Part shown: in pieces, positions 33,429 to 42,608 of the stretch
Layout of the letters: each line of letters opens with the position of its first letter
How positions within the stretch are numbered: the stretch's first letter is position 1
NCBI GenBank assembly: GCA_014841595.1
Contig: JACYUE010000001.1
Span: 1,040,995 to 1,104,994, forward strand
DNA: 64,000 bases
Direction of reading: 5' to 3'
Origin: Oxalobacteraceae sp. CFBP 8761
GTDB taxonomy: Bacteria > Pseudomonadota > Gammaproteobacteria > Burkholderiales > Burkholderiaceae_D
Translations under genes and position numbers: made by a program
The notes under the pieces: model-generated
What the model saw: the letters and a program-made list of their open reading frames with translations, nothing else
Database searches by the model: none
What the model was told of the DNA's origin: nothing

Positions 33429-35774
33429 GTGCATCACACCCTTTCCTCATTTGGAACATGGGCCGTATTGTCATCGGCCATGCTTCCTTCGTTCGTCGCT
33501 GCCCAGGCCGCGCCCACCCCGATCGTCTTCCAGAATGCAGCCGTGCACGACCCGTCGGTCATCAAGGTGGATGACATGTTTTATGTGTTTGGATCGCACC
33601 TGGCGGCTGCCAAATCGCGTGATTTGATGAAATGGCAGCAGGTCAGCGACGGCGTCACCGCGAGCAATCCATTATTTCTCAATGGCGCATCGAATGTATT
33701 CACCGAACTGGCCGAAACATTCAGCTGGGCGCAGTCGTCCACACTGTGGGCGGCCGATGTCAAGCGTATGCCGGACGGAAAATTCTACATGTATTACAAC
33801 GCCTGCAAGGGCGATTCGCCACGCTCCGCATTGGGTATTGCGGTAGCGAATAATATCGAAGGTCCTTATGTCGACAAGGGCATTATTTTAAAATCCGGCA
33901 TGTGGGGCCAGCCCAGCCATGACGGCACGATCTACGACGCACTGAAACACCCGAATGCCGTCGATCCGCACGTCTTCTCGGACCGTGCCGGCAAACTGTG
34001 GATGGTGTACGGCTCGTATTCGGGCGGGATTTTCATCCTGGCGCTCAATCCCTCGACCGGCATGCCATTGCCGGGGCAGGGCTACGGCAAGCGCCTGATG
34101 GGCGGCAACCACGCACGCATCGAAGGCGCTTACGTGATGTACAGCCCCGCAACGTCGCACTACTACCTGTTCACGTCCTTTGGCGGCCTGGATTCGACCG
34201 GTGGCTACAATATGCGCGTCGCGCGCTCGCTCAATCCGGACGGGCCCTATGTTGACGCCCAGGGCAACGACATGGCGGCTGTCAGATCCGACCCCACCAA
34301 GCCGCTGTTCGACGATGCATCGATCGCGCCCTACGGCGTCAAGCTGATGGGCAGCTTCCTGTTCGAGCGAAGCCTGGGCGACACCGGCACCGGCATCGGC
34401 ACCGGCTATGTCTCGCCGGGCCACAACTCGGCGTATGTCGATCCGGCCAGCGGCAAGCACTTCCTGATCTTCCATGCGCGTTTCCCCGAGCGCGGCGAGC
34501 AGCATGAGATCCGCACGCACCAGTTGTTCATGAATGCGGACGGCTGGCCGGTCGTCGCGCCGCGCCGCTACACGGGCGAGACGCTGGGGGCCGTGCGGCG
34601 CGAATTCGTGCAGGGCGACTACATGCTGGTCAATCATGGCAAGGACATCTCGGCCGCCATCAAGAAGTCGCAGTCCATCGCACTCAACGCCGACGGCACG
34701 ATCACGGGCGCCGTGAGCGGCAGCTGGCTGCTCACCGGCAGCAACGGGATCGAGATCCGCCTGCCCGGCGCCTCGCCGTACAAGGGTGTCTTCATCAACG
34801 GCTGGGATGAAACGGCCAAGAGCCCTGCGATGACCTTCTCGGCGGTCTCGCGCGAAGGCGTCTCACTGTTCGGTAGCCGGCTGCCGCCACGCACCGAGGC
34901 GCAGGTGGTCAATGCCGTCGCCGCAGAACTCAGCCTGGGCAACACGAGCGCCGTCACGGCCAATCTCGCGCTGCCCACGCGCGGCACGCGCGGCGCGGTG
35001 ATTACCTGGACGTCGTCCAATCCGGCCGTCATCAGCAACACCGGGATGGTGACCAGTCCGGCCAGCGGGGACGTCAATGTCACGCTCACGGCGCGTATCG
35101 CCAAGGGCAATACGGTGGTTACCAAGACGTTCATCGTCACCGTGCGCAAGGCCGGCGGCCTGCTGGCCCACTACACCTTCGATGGCAACCTGGCCGACGC
35201 GAACGGCATCTTCGGTGCGGGCAGCGTGACCGGCAACCGGATCGACGCGCCAGGCGGCAGCATCGCCTTCGAGGCAGGTGTGAAGGGCAGGGCGGCCGTC
35301 TTCAACGGCGCGAGCGGCGTGCGGCTGCCCAATGGTCTCATCGCGAGCCAGAACTACAGCGTGGCGCTGTGGCTCAAGCCGGCGGCACTGACGGCGTTTT
35401 CGACCACCTTCTTTGGCGCGCGCACGACCGAATCCTGGGTCAGCCTGCTGCCGATGGGCCATGGGGGCGTGGGCGGCGCATCGATGCTCTGGTCGGGCAC
35501 GGCCTGGTACGACGCCGGCCTTGGCATGACGATCCCTGTCGGCCGCTGGTCGCACGTGGCCTTCACCGTGCGAAACGGCGCGGTCAATGTGTATGTCGAC
35601 GGCAGCAAGCGATTCAGCGGCGCGGGTTTCCCCAACGTGTTTACCGGCACCAGCGGCGTGTTTGCGCTGGGCGTGAACTGGTGGGACGCGCCATACCGGG
35701 GCGCGATGGACGATCTGCGCATCTACGGCTCGGCACTGAGCGACGCCGACATCGCGGCGCTCGTGCGCCAGTAA
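33429..35774 (+). CDS. Secreted GH43 arabinanase with Ig-like and LamG-type domains
   Basis: 781 residues from a GTG with GGAGA five bases upstream; the ATG at 33396 is the alternative. A signal peptide ends in SFVAAQA. The GH43 five-bladed propeller (~10-340) shows its three acids: D in AVHDPSVIKV, D in NAVDPHVFSD and E in HARIEGAYVMYS, followed by LFTSFGGLDSTGGYNMRVAR, which fits the endo/exo-arabinanase subfamilies. A ~90-residue beta domain is followed by an atypical Ig-like repeat (ITWTSSNPAVISNTGMVTSP) and a LamG/concanavalin-like lectin domain to the end (VALWLKPAAL, WSHVAFTVRNGAVNVYVDG). It would degrade arabinan side chains of plant pectin. Confidence 0.9.
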   Translation: MHHTLSSFGTWAVLSSAMLPSFVAAQAAPTPIVFQNAAVHDPSVIKVDDMFYVFGSHLAAAKSRDLMKWQQVSDGVTASNPLFLNGASNVFTELAETFSWAQSSTLWAADVKRMPDGKFYMYYNACKGDSPRSALGIAVANNIEGPYVDKGIILKSGMWGQPSHDGTIYDALKHPNAVDPHVFSDRAGKLWMVYGSYSGGIFILALNPSTGMPLPGQGYGKRLMGGNHARIEGAYVMYSPATSHYYLFTSFGGLDSTGGYNMRVARSLNPDGPYVDAQGNDMAAVRSDPTKPLFDDASIAPYGVKLMGSFLFERSLGDTGTGIGTGYVSPGHNSAYVDPASGKHFLIFHARFPERGEQHEIRTHQLFMNADGWPVVAPRRYTGETLGAVRREFVQGDYMLVNHGKDISAAIKKSQSIALNADGTITGAVSGSWLLTGSNGIEIRLPGASPYKGVFINGWDETAKSPAMTFSAVSREGVSLFGSRLPPRTEAQVVNAVAAELSLGNTSAVTANLALPTRGTRGAVITWTSSNPAVISNTGMVTSPASGDVNVTLTARIAKGNTVVTKTFIVTVRKAGGLLAHYTFDGNLADANGIFGAGSVTGNRIDAPGGSIAFEAGVKGRAAVFNGASGVRLPNGLIASQNYSVALWLKPAALTAFSTTFFGARTTESWVSLLPMGHGGVGGASMLWSGTAWYDAGLGMTIPVGRWSHVAFTVRNGAVNVYVDGSKRFSGAGFPNVFTGTSGVFALGVNWWDAPYRGAMDDLRIYGSALSDADIAALVRQ

Positions 35775-35805
35775 CCCGCCACGTTTTCACATCGAGGAGC
35801 ACCCT

Positions 35806-36390
35806 ATGAAACACAGTATCCTTTCGTTCCTGCTGGCGGCATGCTGCGCGAGTGCGCACGCCGACGTCATTGGTTTTGACGACCTGGCCAGCAGCGAGAC
35901 CGCGGTCATCGCCGACGGCTATGCGGGCTTCAACTGGACCGGCGTTGGCGTCATCGGCGCCGACGCCTATCCCGACAGCGGCTTTGCCAACGGCGTGGTC
36001 TCGGCGGCCAACGTCGCCTTCAACCACGGGGGTGGCACCGTCACGATCTCGAATGCAACCGGCTTCGACTTCATCGGCGCGTTCTTCACGTCGGCCTGGT
36101 ATGAACAGGAACTCTCGTTCGAGGGCCGCCGTGCAGGCCAGCGGCTGTTCGCGACCGAGGTGTCGTACGGGATCGACACGTTCGCGCCGCAGTGGATCGA
36201 ACTCGGTTGGCGCGGCATCGACACGCTCACGATCTACAACAGCAGCGGCACGCAGTGGGCCGTGGATGCTTTCACGGCATTCGCTACGGCGCCGAACACG
36301 GTGCCGGAACCGGGGACGCTGGCGCTGTGCGGCATTGCTGCTGCGGGGTGGCTGGCGGCGCGCAGGCGCAGGCCGCTGCAGCAGGCGTAA
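35806..36390 (+). CDS. PEP-CTERM sorting-signal protein
   Basis: 194 residues with an N-terminal signal peptide (SILSFLLAACCASAHA) and the C-terminal sorting signal VPEPGTLALCGIAAAGWLAA followed by RRRR: the V-P-E-P motif, a hydrophobic helix and a basic tail recognised by exosortase EpsH/XrtA. The mature domain (~130 residues) is beta-rich (GGGTVTISNATGFDFIGAFF) with no catalytic motif. PEP-CTERM proteins are cell-surface or exopolysaccharide-associated. It lies 31 bp after the arabinanase and may be in its operon. No exosortase gene is in the window. Confidence 0.9.
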   Translation: MKHSILSFLLAACCASAHADVIGFDDLASSETAVIADGYAGFNWTGVGVIGADAYPDSGFANGVVSAANVAFNHGGGTVTISNATGFDFIGAFFTSAWYEQELSFEGRRAGQRLFATEVSYGIDTFAPQWIELGWRGIDTLTIYNSSGTQWAVDAFTAFATAPNTVPEPGTLALCGIAAAGWLAARRRRPLQQA

Positions 36391-36394
36391 ACGC

Positions 36395-36427
36395 CAACGG
36401 CCTGCAATCGCTTGCAGGCCGTTGTTT
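36395..36427. terminator. Bidirectional terminator between PEP-CTERM gene and TonB receptor gene
   Basis: CAACGGCCTGCAA and TTGCAGGCCGTTG make a perfect 13-bp stem with a 4-base loop, followed by TTT on the plus strand. It separates two convergent genes. Confidence 0.85.
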
Positions 36428-36447
36428 CACCGCGCGATCAAATCAGA

Positions 36448-38853
36448 TCAGAAGCGGTGCGCCAGGCGTGCGAACAGCGCCGCGCCATTCAGGCCGAACT
36501 GCACACTCTCGTACTTGAAGCCGTTGTCGGTCTCGTTCGCATCCTGCACGGTCGGCTTGACGTCGAAGATGTTGGTGCCGCCCACCGTCAGGCGGGTCTT
36601 CTCGGTGAAGGCCCAGGTGAAGGCCAGGTCGGCCGACGTCTTGGCTTCGTACTTCTGGTTCGGCACCGGTGGACCCGAGAAGGTGCCCAGCGTCTGCGGA
36701 CCGAAGTGGATCACGCGCAGCGCGGTTTCCAGCTTGCCCTGGACGTAGTCGAAGCCCAGCGTGGCCTTGCGGCGCGGCGCGCCTTCCTCGATGAACAGGC
36801 GCTCGCGCTCGGACAGCAGCACGTCTTCGAAGCCTGCCAGTGCGGCTGGCGCTTTCACGCGCTGCACTTCGGTCTTGCTGAAGTTTGCGGCCAGGAACGT
36901 CGTCAGGCGGCCGGCGGCCACGTTGGCGCGGTGCGAGACCGTCAGGTCCAGACCCTGCGTCTTGGTGTCGACCGAGTTGACGAAGAACTGCGCCTGGCCC
37001 ACGCCCAGCTGCTGCAGCGTCGCGCCCAGCGCCGGGTAGTTGTCGGCGTCAAAGCGGCCCGACAGCACGATGCGGTCATCGATGTCGATGCGGTACAGGT
37101 CGGCCGTGACCGACAGTGCCTGCGTTGGCGACCAGGTCAGGCCCAGCGTGTAGCTCTTCGATTCTTCGTCCTTCAGTTGCGGGATGCCGGCGGCGGCCGC
37201 TACGCGCCCACCATTCGGCGCCAGCACGACGTCCAGCGGCTGGCCGCTGACGAAGTCGGTGAAGGTCGACGAGAAGTAGGCCTGCTGCAGCGACGGCGCG
37301 CGGAAGCCCGTGCTGGCCGACCCGCGCAGCAGCAGGTCCGGCGCCAGGCGATAGGCGGCGGCGAGCTTGCCGGTGGTGGTCGAGCCGAAGTCCGAATAGC
37401 GCTCGTAGCGCAGCGCGGTCTGGATCTTGAGGCGATCGGTGAGATCGGTTTCGATGTCGACGTAGGCCGCGTTGCTGTGACGGTCGGTGTCGGTTTCGTC
37501 GCCCGGCTGGAAGCCCGGGAAGCCCTGGCTGCCGGCGTTGCCGCCAATGCCCACGCCATCGGCGTCGATGTACGAACCGGCTTCGCCGGCGAAGATCTGG
37601 TAGTTCTCGCGGCGGTGCTCGAGGCCGAACGCGACATTCATGCCCTTGAACACATCGCTGTAGAAGCGGCTGATGTCGGCGTTGGTGGTCGCCTGGCGGA
37701 ACGAGAACGCGCCCGCGTAGAAGCGGTCGGCGCTGCGGCCCTGGCCGCCGCCAAGCAGATCGAGGTTGGCGATCGAGGCGTTGAGCGTGTTGGCGATGTT
37801 GTACTTCAGGCGGTTGTAGCCGTAGGTCTGCGACAGATCGGCATTCCATTCGCCGGCCGTCCAGCGGTAGCCGACGGTGCCCCAGCGGTCATCGACCTTG
37901 CCGTTGATGAACGGGACGAAGCCGTCCGGGTACATTGCGGCCGAATTGCGCGATGGGATATCTTCCGAGCCCAGGCCTTCGCGGCCGAAGGCGGCCGACG
38001 AGGCATCGCGCTGCTGCACGCCGGCGGTGAAGTAGAACTTGCCGCCCGCGCCAGCCGGGAATTCGCCGTTCAGGTAAATGGTCTGGTTGTCGGCTTTGGT
38101 GTCGCCGATGATGCGCGGGTTGCCGGGCTCCGAACGGTTCGAGCGGCCGCGGTCCGAGTATTCGCCGGTGATGCCCAGAACGCCGCCACCGAGGGCCACG
38201 CCGCAGTAGGCCGATGCCTGCCAGTTCTCGCCATCGCCTTCGGTGTACTGGCCGTAGCCGGCCACCGATTCGCAGCCCAGGCTTTTCTTCAGGTCGATGT
38301 TGATCACGCCGGCAATCGCGTCCGAGCCGTATTGGGCGGCGGCGCCATCGCGCAGCACCTGCACTTCGCGGATCGCCATCACGGGGATGCCGTTCATGTC
38401 GGTGCCCGTGTTGCCGCGGTTGCGCGCACCGAACAGGTTCACCAGCGCGACCGTGTGGCGGCGCTTGCCGTTGACGAGCACCAGGGTCTGGTCCGAACCC
38501 AGGCCGCGCAGGGCGGCCGAGTCGATCAGGTCGGCGCCGTCGGCGCCCGTCTGGCGGGTCGAGTTGAACGACGGCGACAGGTTGCTCAGCACCTGCGCGA
38601 GGTCGAACTGGCCGCTTTGTTCGGCCGCTTTCGTCATCGGGATGAAGTCGATGGCCACCGGGGTGTCGGTGCTGGAAGCGGCACCAACGCGGCGCGAACC
38701 GACGACGCTCACGCTTGGCACGACGGCGTCGGTGGTGATGGCGGGTGCGGTTTGCGCCTGGACGGCGACTGGGGCGAGAGCAAGGGAAGCAAGGATGGTG
38801 CTGCCATACAGACTGGACAACACGGAACGGGGCATGATTTTGAGTTTGAGCAC
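36448..38853 (-). CDS. TonB-dependent outer-membrane receptor
   Basis: 801 residues: signal peptide (LASLALAPVAVQA), plug domain (~35-170, with VLRDGAAAQYGSDAIAGVIN), then a ~620-residue 22-strand barrel ending in the canonical aromatic terminus ALFARLAHRF. It takes up large or scarce substrates powered by TonB-ExbBD. The start is a GTG at 38853 with GGAG seven bases upstream; the frame extends further but only with rare codons. The Shine-Dalgarno abuts an inverted repeat CGAAGGAT...ATCCTTCG (38863-38897) that may regulate it. A sugar or oligosaccharide substrate is suggested by the neighbouring GH43 and surface protein, without proof. Confidence 0.92.
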   Translation of the reverse strand: MLKLKIMPRSVLSSLYGSTILASLALAPVAVQAQTAPAITTDAVVPSVSVVGSRRVGAASSTDTPVAIDFIPMTKAAEQSGQFDLAQVLSNLSPSFNSTRQTGADGADLIDSAALRGLGSDQTLVLVNGKRRHTVALVNLFGARNRGNTGTDMNGIPVMAIREVQVLRDGAAAQYGSDAIAGVINIDLKKSLGCESVAGYGQYTEGDGENWQASAYCGVALGGGVLGITGEYSDRGRSNRSEPGNPRIIGDTKADNQTIYLNGEFPAGAGGKFYFTAGVQQRDASSAAFGREGLGSEDIPSRNSAAMYPDGFVPFINGKVDDRWGTVGYRWTAGEWNADLSQTYGYNRLKYNIANTLNASIANLDLLGGGQGRSADRFYAGAFSFRQATTNADISRFYSDVFKGMNVAFGLEHRRENYQIFAGEAGSYIDADGVGIGGNAGSQGFPGFQPGDETDTDRHSNAAYVDIETDLTDRLKIQTALRYERYSDFGSTTTGKLAAAYRLAPDLLLRGSASTGFRAPSLQQAYFSSTFTDFVSGQPLDVVLAPNGGRVAAAAGIPQLKDEESKSYTLGLTWSPTQALSVTADLYRIDIDDRIVLSGRFDADNYPALGATLQQLGVGQAQFFVNSVDTKTQGLDLTVSHRANVAAGRLTTFLAANFSKTEVQRVKAPAALAGFEDVLLSERERLFIEEGAPRRKATLGFDYVQGKLETALRVIHFGPQTLGTFSGPPVPNQKYEAKTSADLAFTWAFTEKTRLTVGGTNIFDVKPTVQDANETDNGFKYESVQFGLNGAALFARLAHRF

Positions 38854-38862
38854 TGGTTTCTC

Positions 38863-38897
38863 CGAAGGATGTTCGGATACTATCAATGGATCCTTCG
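38863..38897. promoter_or_regulatory. Inverted repeat in the TonB receptor leader
   Basis: CGAAGGAT (38863-38870) and ATCCTTCG (38890-38897) are exact reverse complements separated by 19 bases. In the mRNA of the receptor the hairpin would end right before GGAG, its ribosome-binding site. It could act as an operator or as an RNA structure. Confidence 0.4.
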
Positions 38898-39017
38898 ATT
38901 ACCGTTGCAATGTGGCATTAACACAACGTTCTTGTTGTATAACTTTGTATTATCAACTCGGGTGCATAAGTAATTTCCTGGGGTAAATAATGCACGTGCG
39001 GTAAAAAAGGTCGGCTA

Positions 39018-39037
39018 TACTGTGTTTTTATACAGTA
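39018..39037. promoter_or_regulatory. LexA box (SOS box) of dnaE2
   Basis: TACTGTGTTTTTATACAGTA matches CTGT-N8-ACAG and differs from the imuA box in only three central bases. It ends 24 bases before the dnaE2 start. Confidence 0.93.
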
Positions 39038-39061
39038 TTTGTCATTTGACATGAGCCCGGC

Positions 39062-42000
39062 GTGACACAGCCTCCGACCAACCAGCCCCCTGCAGCCACG
39101 ACTCTGCCGCCCTATGCCGAGTTGTTCTGCCTGTCGAACTTCTCGTTCCTGCAAGGGGCGTCGCATGCCGAGGAGCTGGTCCTGCGCGCCGTGCAGCTCG
39201 GGTACTTCGCGCTGGGCATCACCGACGAATGCTCGCTGGCCGGCGTCGTGCGCGCGCATGCGGAAGCAAAAGAGGCCGGCCTGCCGCTCATCATCGGCGC
39301 CCACTTTCATTTGCAGAACCCCGATGGCAGCCCGGCGCCGTCACTGATCCTGCTGGCGCAGAACCGCGAGGGCTACGGCAACCTGTCTGAATTCATCACG
39401 CTCGGGCGCACGCGGGCCGGGAAGGGCACGTACCTCCTGACACCCGATGACCTGGCCGACCCGGCACCCGAGAACGCGCACCTGCGCCACATGCCCGATT
39501 GCCTGGCGATCCTGCTGCCGCCGTATCCGGGGCACGAGGCGCAGGATGTCGACCGCCTGCATGCGCAGGCAGCGTGGATGGCGACCACCTTTCCGGGCCG
39601 CGCCTGGCTCGGCCTGACGTCGCTGCACCGCGCGTTCGACGATGCGCACCGCGCCACGGTCGAGGAAGTCGGCTGGCAGCATGGCTTGCCGATCGTGGCA
39701 CTGGGCCACGTGTGCATGCACGTGCGCTCGCGCAAACCGCTGCAGGACACGCTCACCGCCACGCGCCTGAACAAGGCGGTGGCCGACTGTGGCTACGGGC
39801 TGGCGCAGAACGCCGAGCAGCACCTGCGCTCGCGCCTGCGCCTGGCCAATCTGTACACGCCTCAAGTGCTGGCCGAGACGGTGCGCGTGGCGCGCCTGTG
39901 CACGTTCTCGCTCGACGAACTGCGCTACGAATACCCGGACGAAGTGGTCCCGCCCGGCCACACGGCCGCGAGTTTTTTGCGCGCCGAAACCTGGATCGGC
40001 GCGCACCGGCGTTTTCGCGACGGCATCCCGGCCAAGGTGCAGGCGCAGATCGAACACGAGCTGGCGCTGATTTCCGAGATGCGCTACGAGCATTACTTTT
40101 TGACGGTGTACGACATCGTGCGCTTCGCCCGCTCGCAGCACATCCTGTGTCAGGGCCGCGGTTCGGCGGCCAATTCGGCCGTCTGCTACTGCCTGGGCAT
40201 CACCGAGGTCGATCCGGCCCGCGCCAGCCTGCTGTTCGAGCGCTTCATCTCGCGCGAGCGCAACGAGCCGCCCGACATCGACGTCGACTTCGAGCACCAG
40301 CGGCGCGAAGAAGTCATCCAGTACATCTATAACAAATACGGGCGCGATCGCGCGGCGCTGGCGGCGGTGGTGATCAGCTACCGCCCCAAGAGCGCCTTGC
40401 GGGACAGCGGTCGCGCGCTGGGCATCGACTTGGGCATCGTCGAGAAGGTGGCCAAGACCCACCACTGGTTCGACAGCCGCGCCGACCTGCTTGGCCGCCT
40501 GGCCGAGAGCGGGCTGGATCCCGAGGCGCCGCTGTCGCGCCAGTGGGCCACGCTCGCGCAGTCGCTGCTGAACTTCCCGCGTCACCTGTCGCAGCATCCG
40601 GGTGGCTTCGTCATCGCGCGCGGCAAGCTTTCGCGCCTGGTGCCGATCGAGAATGCCGCGATGGCGGACCGCAGCGTGATCCAGTGGGACAAGAACGACC
40701 TTGAGGAACTAGGGCTGATGAAGGTCGACGTCCTGGCGCTGGGCATGCTGTCGATGATGCGGCGCGGGCTGGAGCTGGTGGGCCAGCGCTACGGCAACGT
40801 GTTCGAGATGCAGGACATCCCGGCCGACGATACCGCCACCTACGACATGATCTGCCAGGCCGATACGGTGGGCGTGTTCCAGATCGAGTCGCGCGCACAA
40901 ATGAGCATGCTGCCGCGGATGCGCCCACGTGTCTTCTACGACCTGGTGATCGAGGTGGCCGTGGTGCGCCCCGGCCCGATCCAGGGCGGCATGGTCCATC
41001 CCTATCTGCGGCGCCGTCAGGGCTTCGAGCCGGTCGTGTATCCAAGCGCCGAAATGAAGGTGGCGCTCGAGCGCACGCTGGGCGTGCCGATCTTCCAGGA
41101 GCAGGTGATGCAGGTGGCGATCCTGGGTGCGGGCTTCACGCCGGGCGAGGCCGACCAGCTGCGCCGTGCGATGGCGGCCTGGAAGCGCAAGGGCGGGCTG
41201 GAACACTATTACGAGCGCATCACGACGGGCATGCTCGAACGGGGCTACACGCTGGAATTCGCCGAAGCGATCTTCAGCCAGATCCAGGGCTTCGGCGAAT
41301 ACGGCTTTCCCGAGTCGCATGCGGCCAGCTTCGCGCTGCTGGCATACGCCAGTTCATGGCTCAAGTGTCACGAGCCGGCCGCCTTCCTGTGCGCGCTGCT
41401 CAACAGCCAGCCGATGGGCTTTTACAGTCCGTCGCAACTGGTGCAGGACGCGCGCCGCCATGGCATCGAGGTGCGGCCGGTCGATGTCGCCGTCAGCGGC
41501 TGGGATTCGGCGCTCGAAGAATACGATCCGCACGAGCGCACGCGCCAGCCGGCGGTGCGCCTCGGCCTGTCGCTGCAGCGGGGGATGAAGGTCGACGCGG
41601 CCGAGCGCATCGAGCAGGCGCGCGCCGTGCGGCCGTTTGCCGATGTGGCTGACCTGGCGCGCCGCGCGGGCCTGGACCGCAGCGACCTGCAGGTGCTGGC
41701 GGCGGCCGGCGCGCTGCAATCGCTGGCGGGGCACCGGCGCGAAGCGTTGTGGGAAGCGTCCGGCGCCGCGCCCGACAAGGACCTTCTGCGTCCGACGGTT
41801 CCGCGCGAAGAAGCACCGGTGCTTGCGGCGCCAAGCGAAGGCGAAGAAATCGTCGGCGACTACCGCGCACAGGGTCTCACGCTGGGCCGCCATCCGCTGG
41901 CGCTGCTGCGCGAACGCCTGCTGGCGCAGCGCTTCCTGCCCGCGTCGACGCTGATGGATTTCCAGAACGGCCAGCTGGCGCGCGGCTGCGGTCTGGTGAC

Positions 42001-42253
42001 GGTGCGCCAGCGCCCGGGCACCGCCAAGGGCGTGCTGTTCCTGACGCTGGAAGACGAAACCGGCAACGTCAACGTGATCGTGTGGCCATCGCTGGTAGAG
42101 CAGCAGCGCCGCGAGGTCCTGAACGCACCGCTGCTCGGCGTCTACGGCATCTGGCAGCGCGAGGGCGAAGTGCGCCACCTGGTCGCCAAGCGGCTGGTGG
42201 ATCTGTCGCACCTGCTCGGTGCTCTCGATACGCGCAGCAGGGATTTCTGCTGA
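39062..42253 (+). CDS. dnaE2: Error-prone DNA polymerase DnaE2
   Basis: 1063 residues, the usual DnaE2 length and shorter than replicative DnaE. It starts at a GTG; an upstream ATG at 39051 stops after four codons. An N-terminal PHP domain (LFCLSNFSFLQGASHAEELV) is followed by the polymerase core with the catalytic acids in PPDIDVDFEH, then a helix-hairpin-helix region and an OB fold (GLVTVRQRPGTAKGVLFLTL). It lacks the tau-binding tail of DnaE1. It is the catalytic unit of the ImuA-ImuB-DnaE2 mutasome used in damage-induced mutagenesis. Regulated by the LexA box at 39018 and followed by the repeat cluster. Confidence 0.97.
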   Translation: MTQPPTNQPPAATTLPPYAELFCLSNFSFLQGASHAEELVLRAVQLGYFALGITDECSLAGVVRAHAEAKEAGLPLIIGAHFHLQNPDGSPAPSLILLAQNREGYGNLSEFITLGRTRAGKGTYLLTPDDLADPAPENAHLRHMPDCLAILLPPYPGHEAQDVDRLHAQAAWMATTFPGRAWLGLTSLHRAFDDAHRATVEEVGWQHGLPIVALGHVCMHVRSRKPLQDTLTATRLNKAVADCGYGLAQNAEQHLRSRLRLANLYTPQVLAETVRVARLCTFSLDELRYEYPDEVVPPGHTAASFLRAETWIGAHRRFRDGIPAKVQAQIEHELALISEMRYEHYFLTVYDIVRFARSQHILCQGRGSAANSAVCYCLGITEVDPARASLLFERFISRERNEPPDIDVDFEHQRREEVIQYIYNKYGRDRAALAAVVISYRPKSALRDSGRALGIDLGIVEKVAKTHHWFDSRADLLGRLAESGLDPEAPLSRQWATLAQSLLNFPRHLSQHPGGFVIARGKLSRLVPIENAAMADRSVIQWDKNDLEELGLMKVDVLALGMLSMMRRGLELVGQRYGNVFEMQDIPADDTATYDMICQADTVGVFQIESRAQMSMLPRMRPRVFYDLVIEVAVVRPGPIQGGMVHPYLRRRQGFEPVVYPSAEMKVALERTLGVPIFQEQVMQVAILGAGFTPGEADQLRRAMAAWKRKGGLEHYYERITTGMLERGYTLEFAEAIFSQIQGFGEYGFPESHAASFALLAYASSWLKCHEPAAFLCALLNSQPMGFYSPSQLVQDARRHGIEVRPVDVAVSGWDSALEEYDPHERTRQPAVRLGLSLQRGMKVDAAERIEQARAVRPFADVADLARRAGLDRSDLQVLAAAGALQSLAGHRREALWEASGAAPDKDLLRPTVPREEAPVLAAPSEGEEIVGDYRAQGLTLGRHPLALLRERLLAQRFLPASTLMDFQNGQLARGCGLVTVRQRPGTAKGVLFLTLEDETGNVNVIVWPSLVEQQRREVLNAPLLGVYGIWQREGEVRHLVAKRLVDLSHLLGALDTRSRDFC

Positions 42254-42258
42254 TGCAC

Positions 42259-42512
42259 AGCCGGGGTCAGGTCTGACATTCGGACACGACCTCAGCCTTG
42301 GTCACTTCCAAAAGACTCCAAAGCCGGGGTCAGGTCTGACATTCGGACACGGCCTCAGCGTTAGTCACTTCCAAAAGTCTCTTGTCCAGTATGAGCATGG
42401 CTCTGTGCCAGCTAGTTCGGACTACTCGACTGTCGAGATCGTGTCCGAATGTCAGACCTGACCCCGGCTTTTCTGTCGAGGTCGTGTCCGAATGTCAGAC
42501 CTGACCCCGGCT
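42259..42512. repeat. Four-copy repeat cluster downstream of dnaE2 (two direct, two inverted)
   Basis: The core GGGGTCAGGTCTGACATTCG, with flanks AGCC and GACACGACCTC, occurs at 42259-42295 and 42322-42358 on the plus strand, and inverted at 42435-42469 and 42478-42512. The first two are part of a ~63-bp tandem unit that also repeats GTCACTTCCAAAAG; the inverted pair has a 43-bp period. The whole block could fold into a large cruciform. It lies in a 355-bp gap between dnaE2 and gntR with no gene of its own. It resembles REP-like intergenic repeats, but no RAYT transposase is in the window. Confidence 0.85.
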
Positions 42513-42608
42513 TTGGGAGCCCGGCTTTTCTTCTGGTCGCCAACTTTCCTGTAGCGGCAGGCCGCTGCGTTGATAGAATGGTCATTGCGTAAATATCACG
42601 GGAACAGC

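Noticed and set aside
38923..38938. ACAAC...GTTGT inverted repeat as a TonB-receptor operator
   Set aside because: Five-base arms in an AT-rich region can arise by chance; the 8-bp repeat at 38863-38897 is stronger.
36412..38973. 853-codon frame antisense to the TonB receptor
   Set aside because: Mirror of a strong GC-rich coding frame; the receptor has a signal peptide, plug and terminal Phe, while the shadow has no recognisable features.
42259..42512. CRISPR array
   Set aside because: Only four copies, in both orientations, with irregular and partly repeated spacing; no cas genes.
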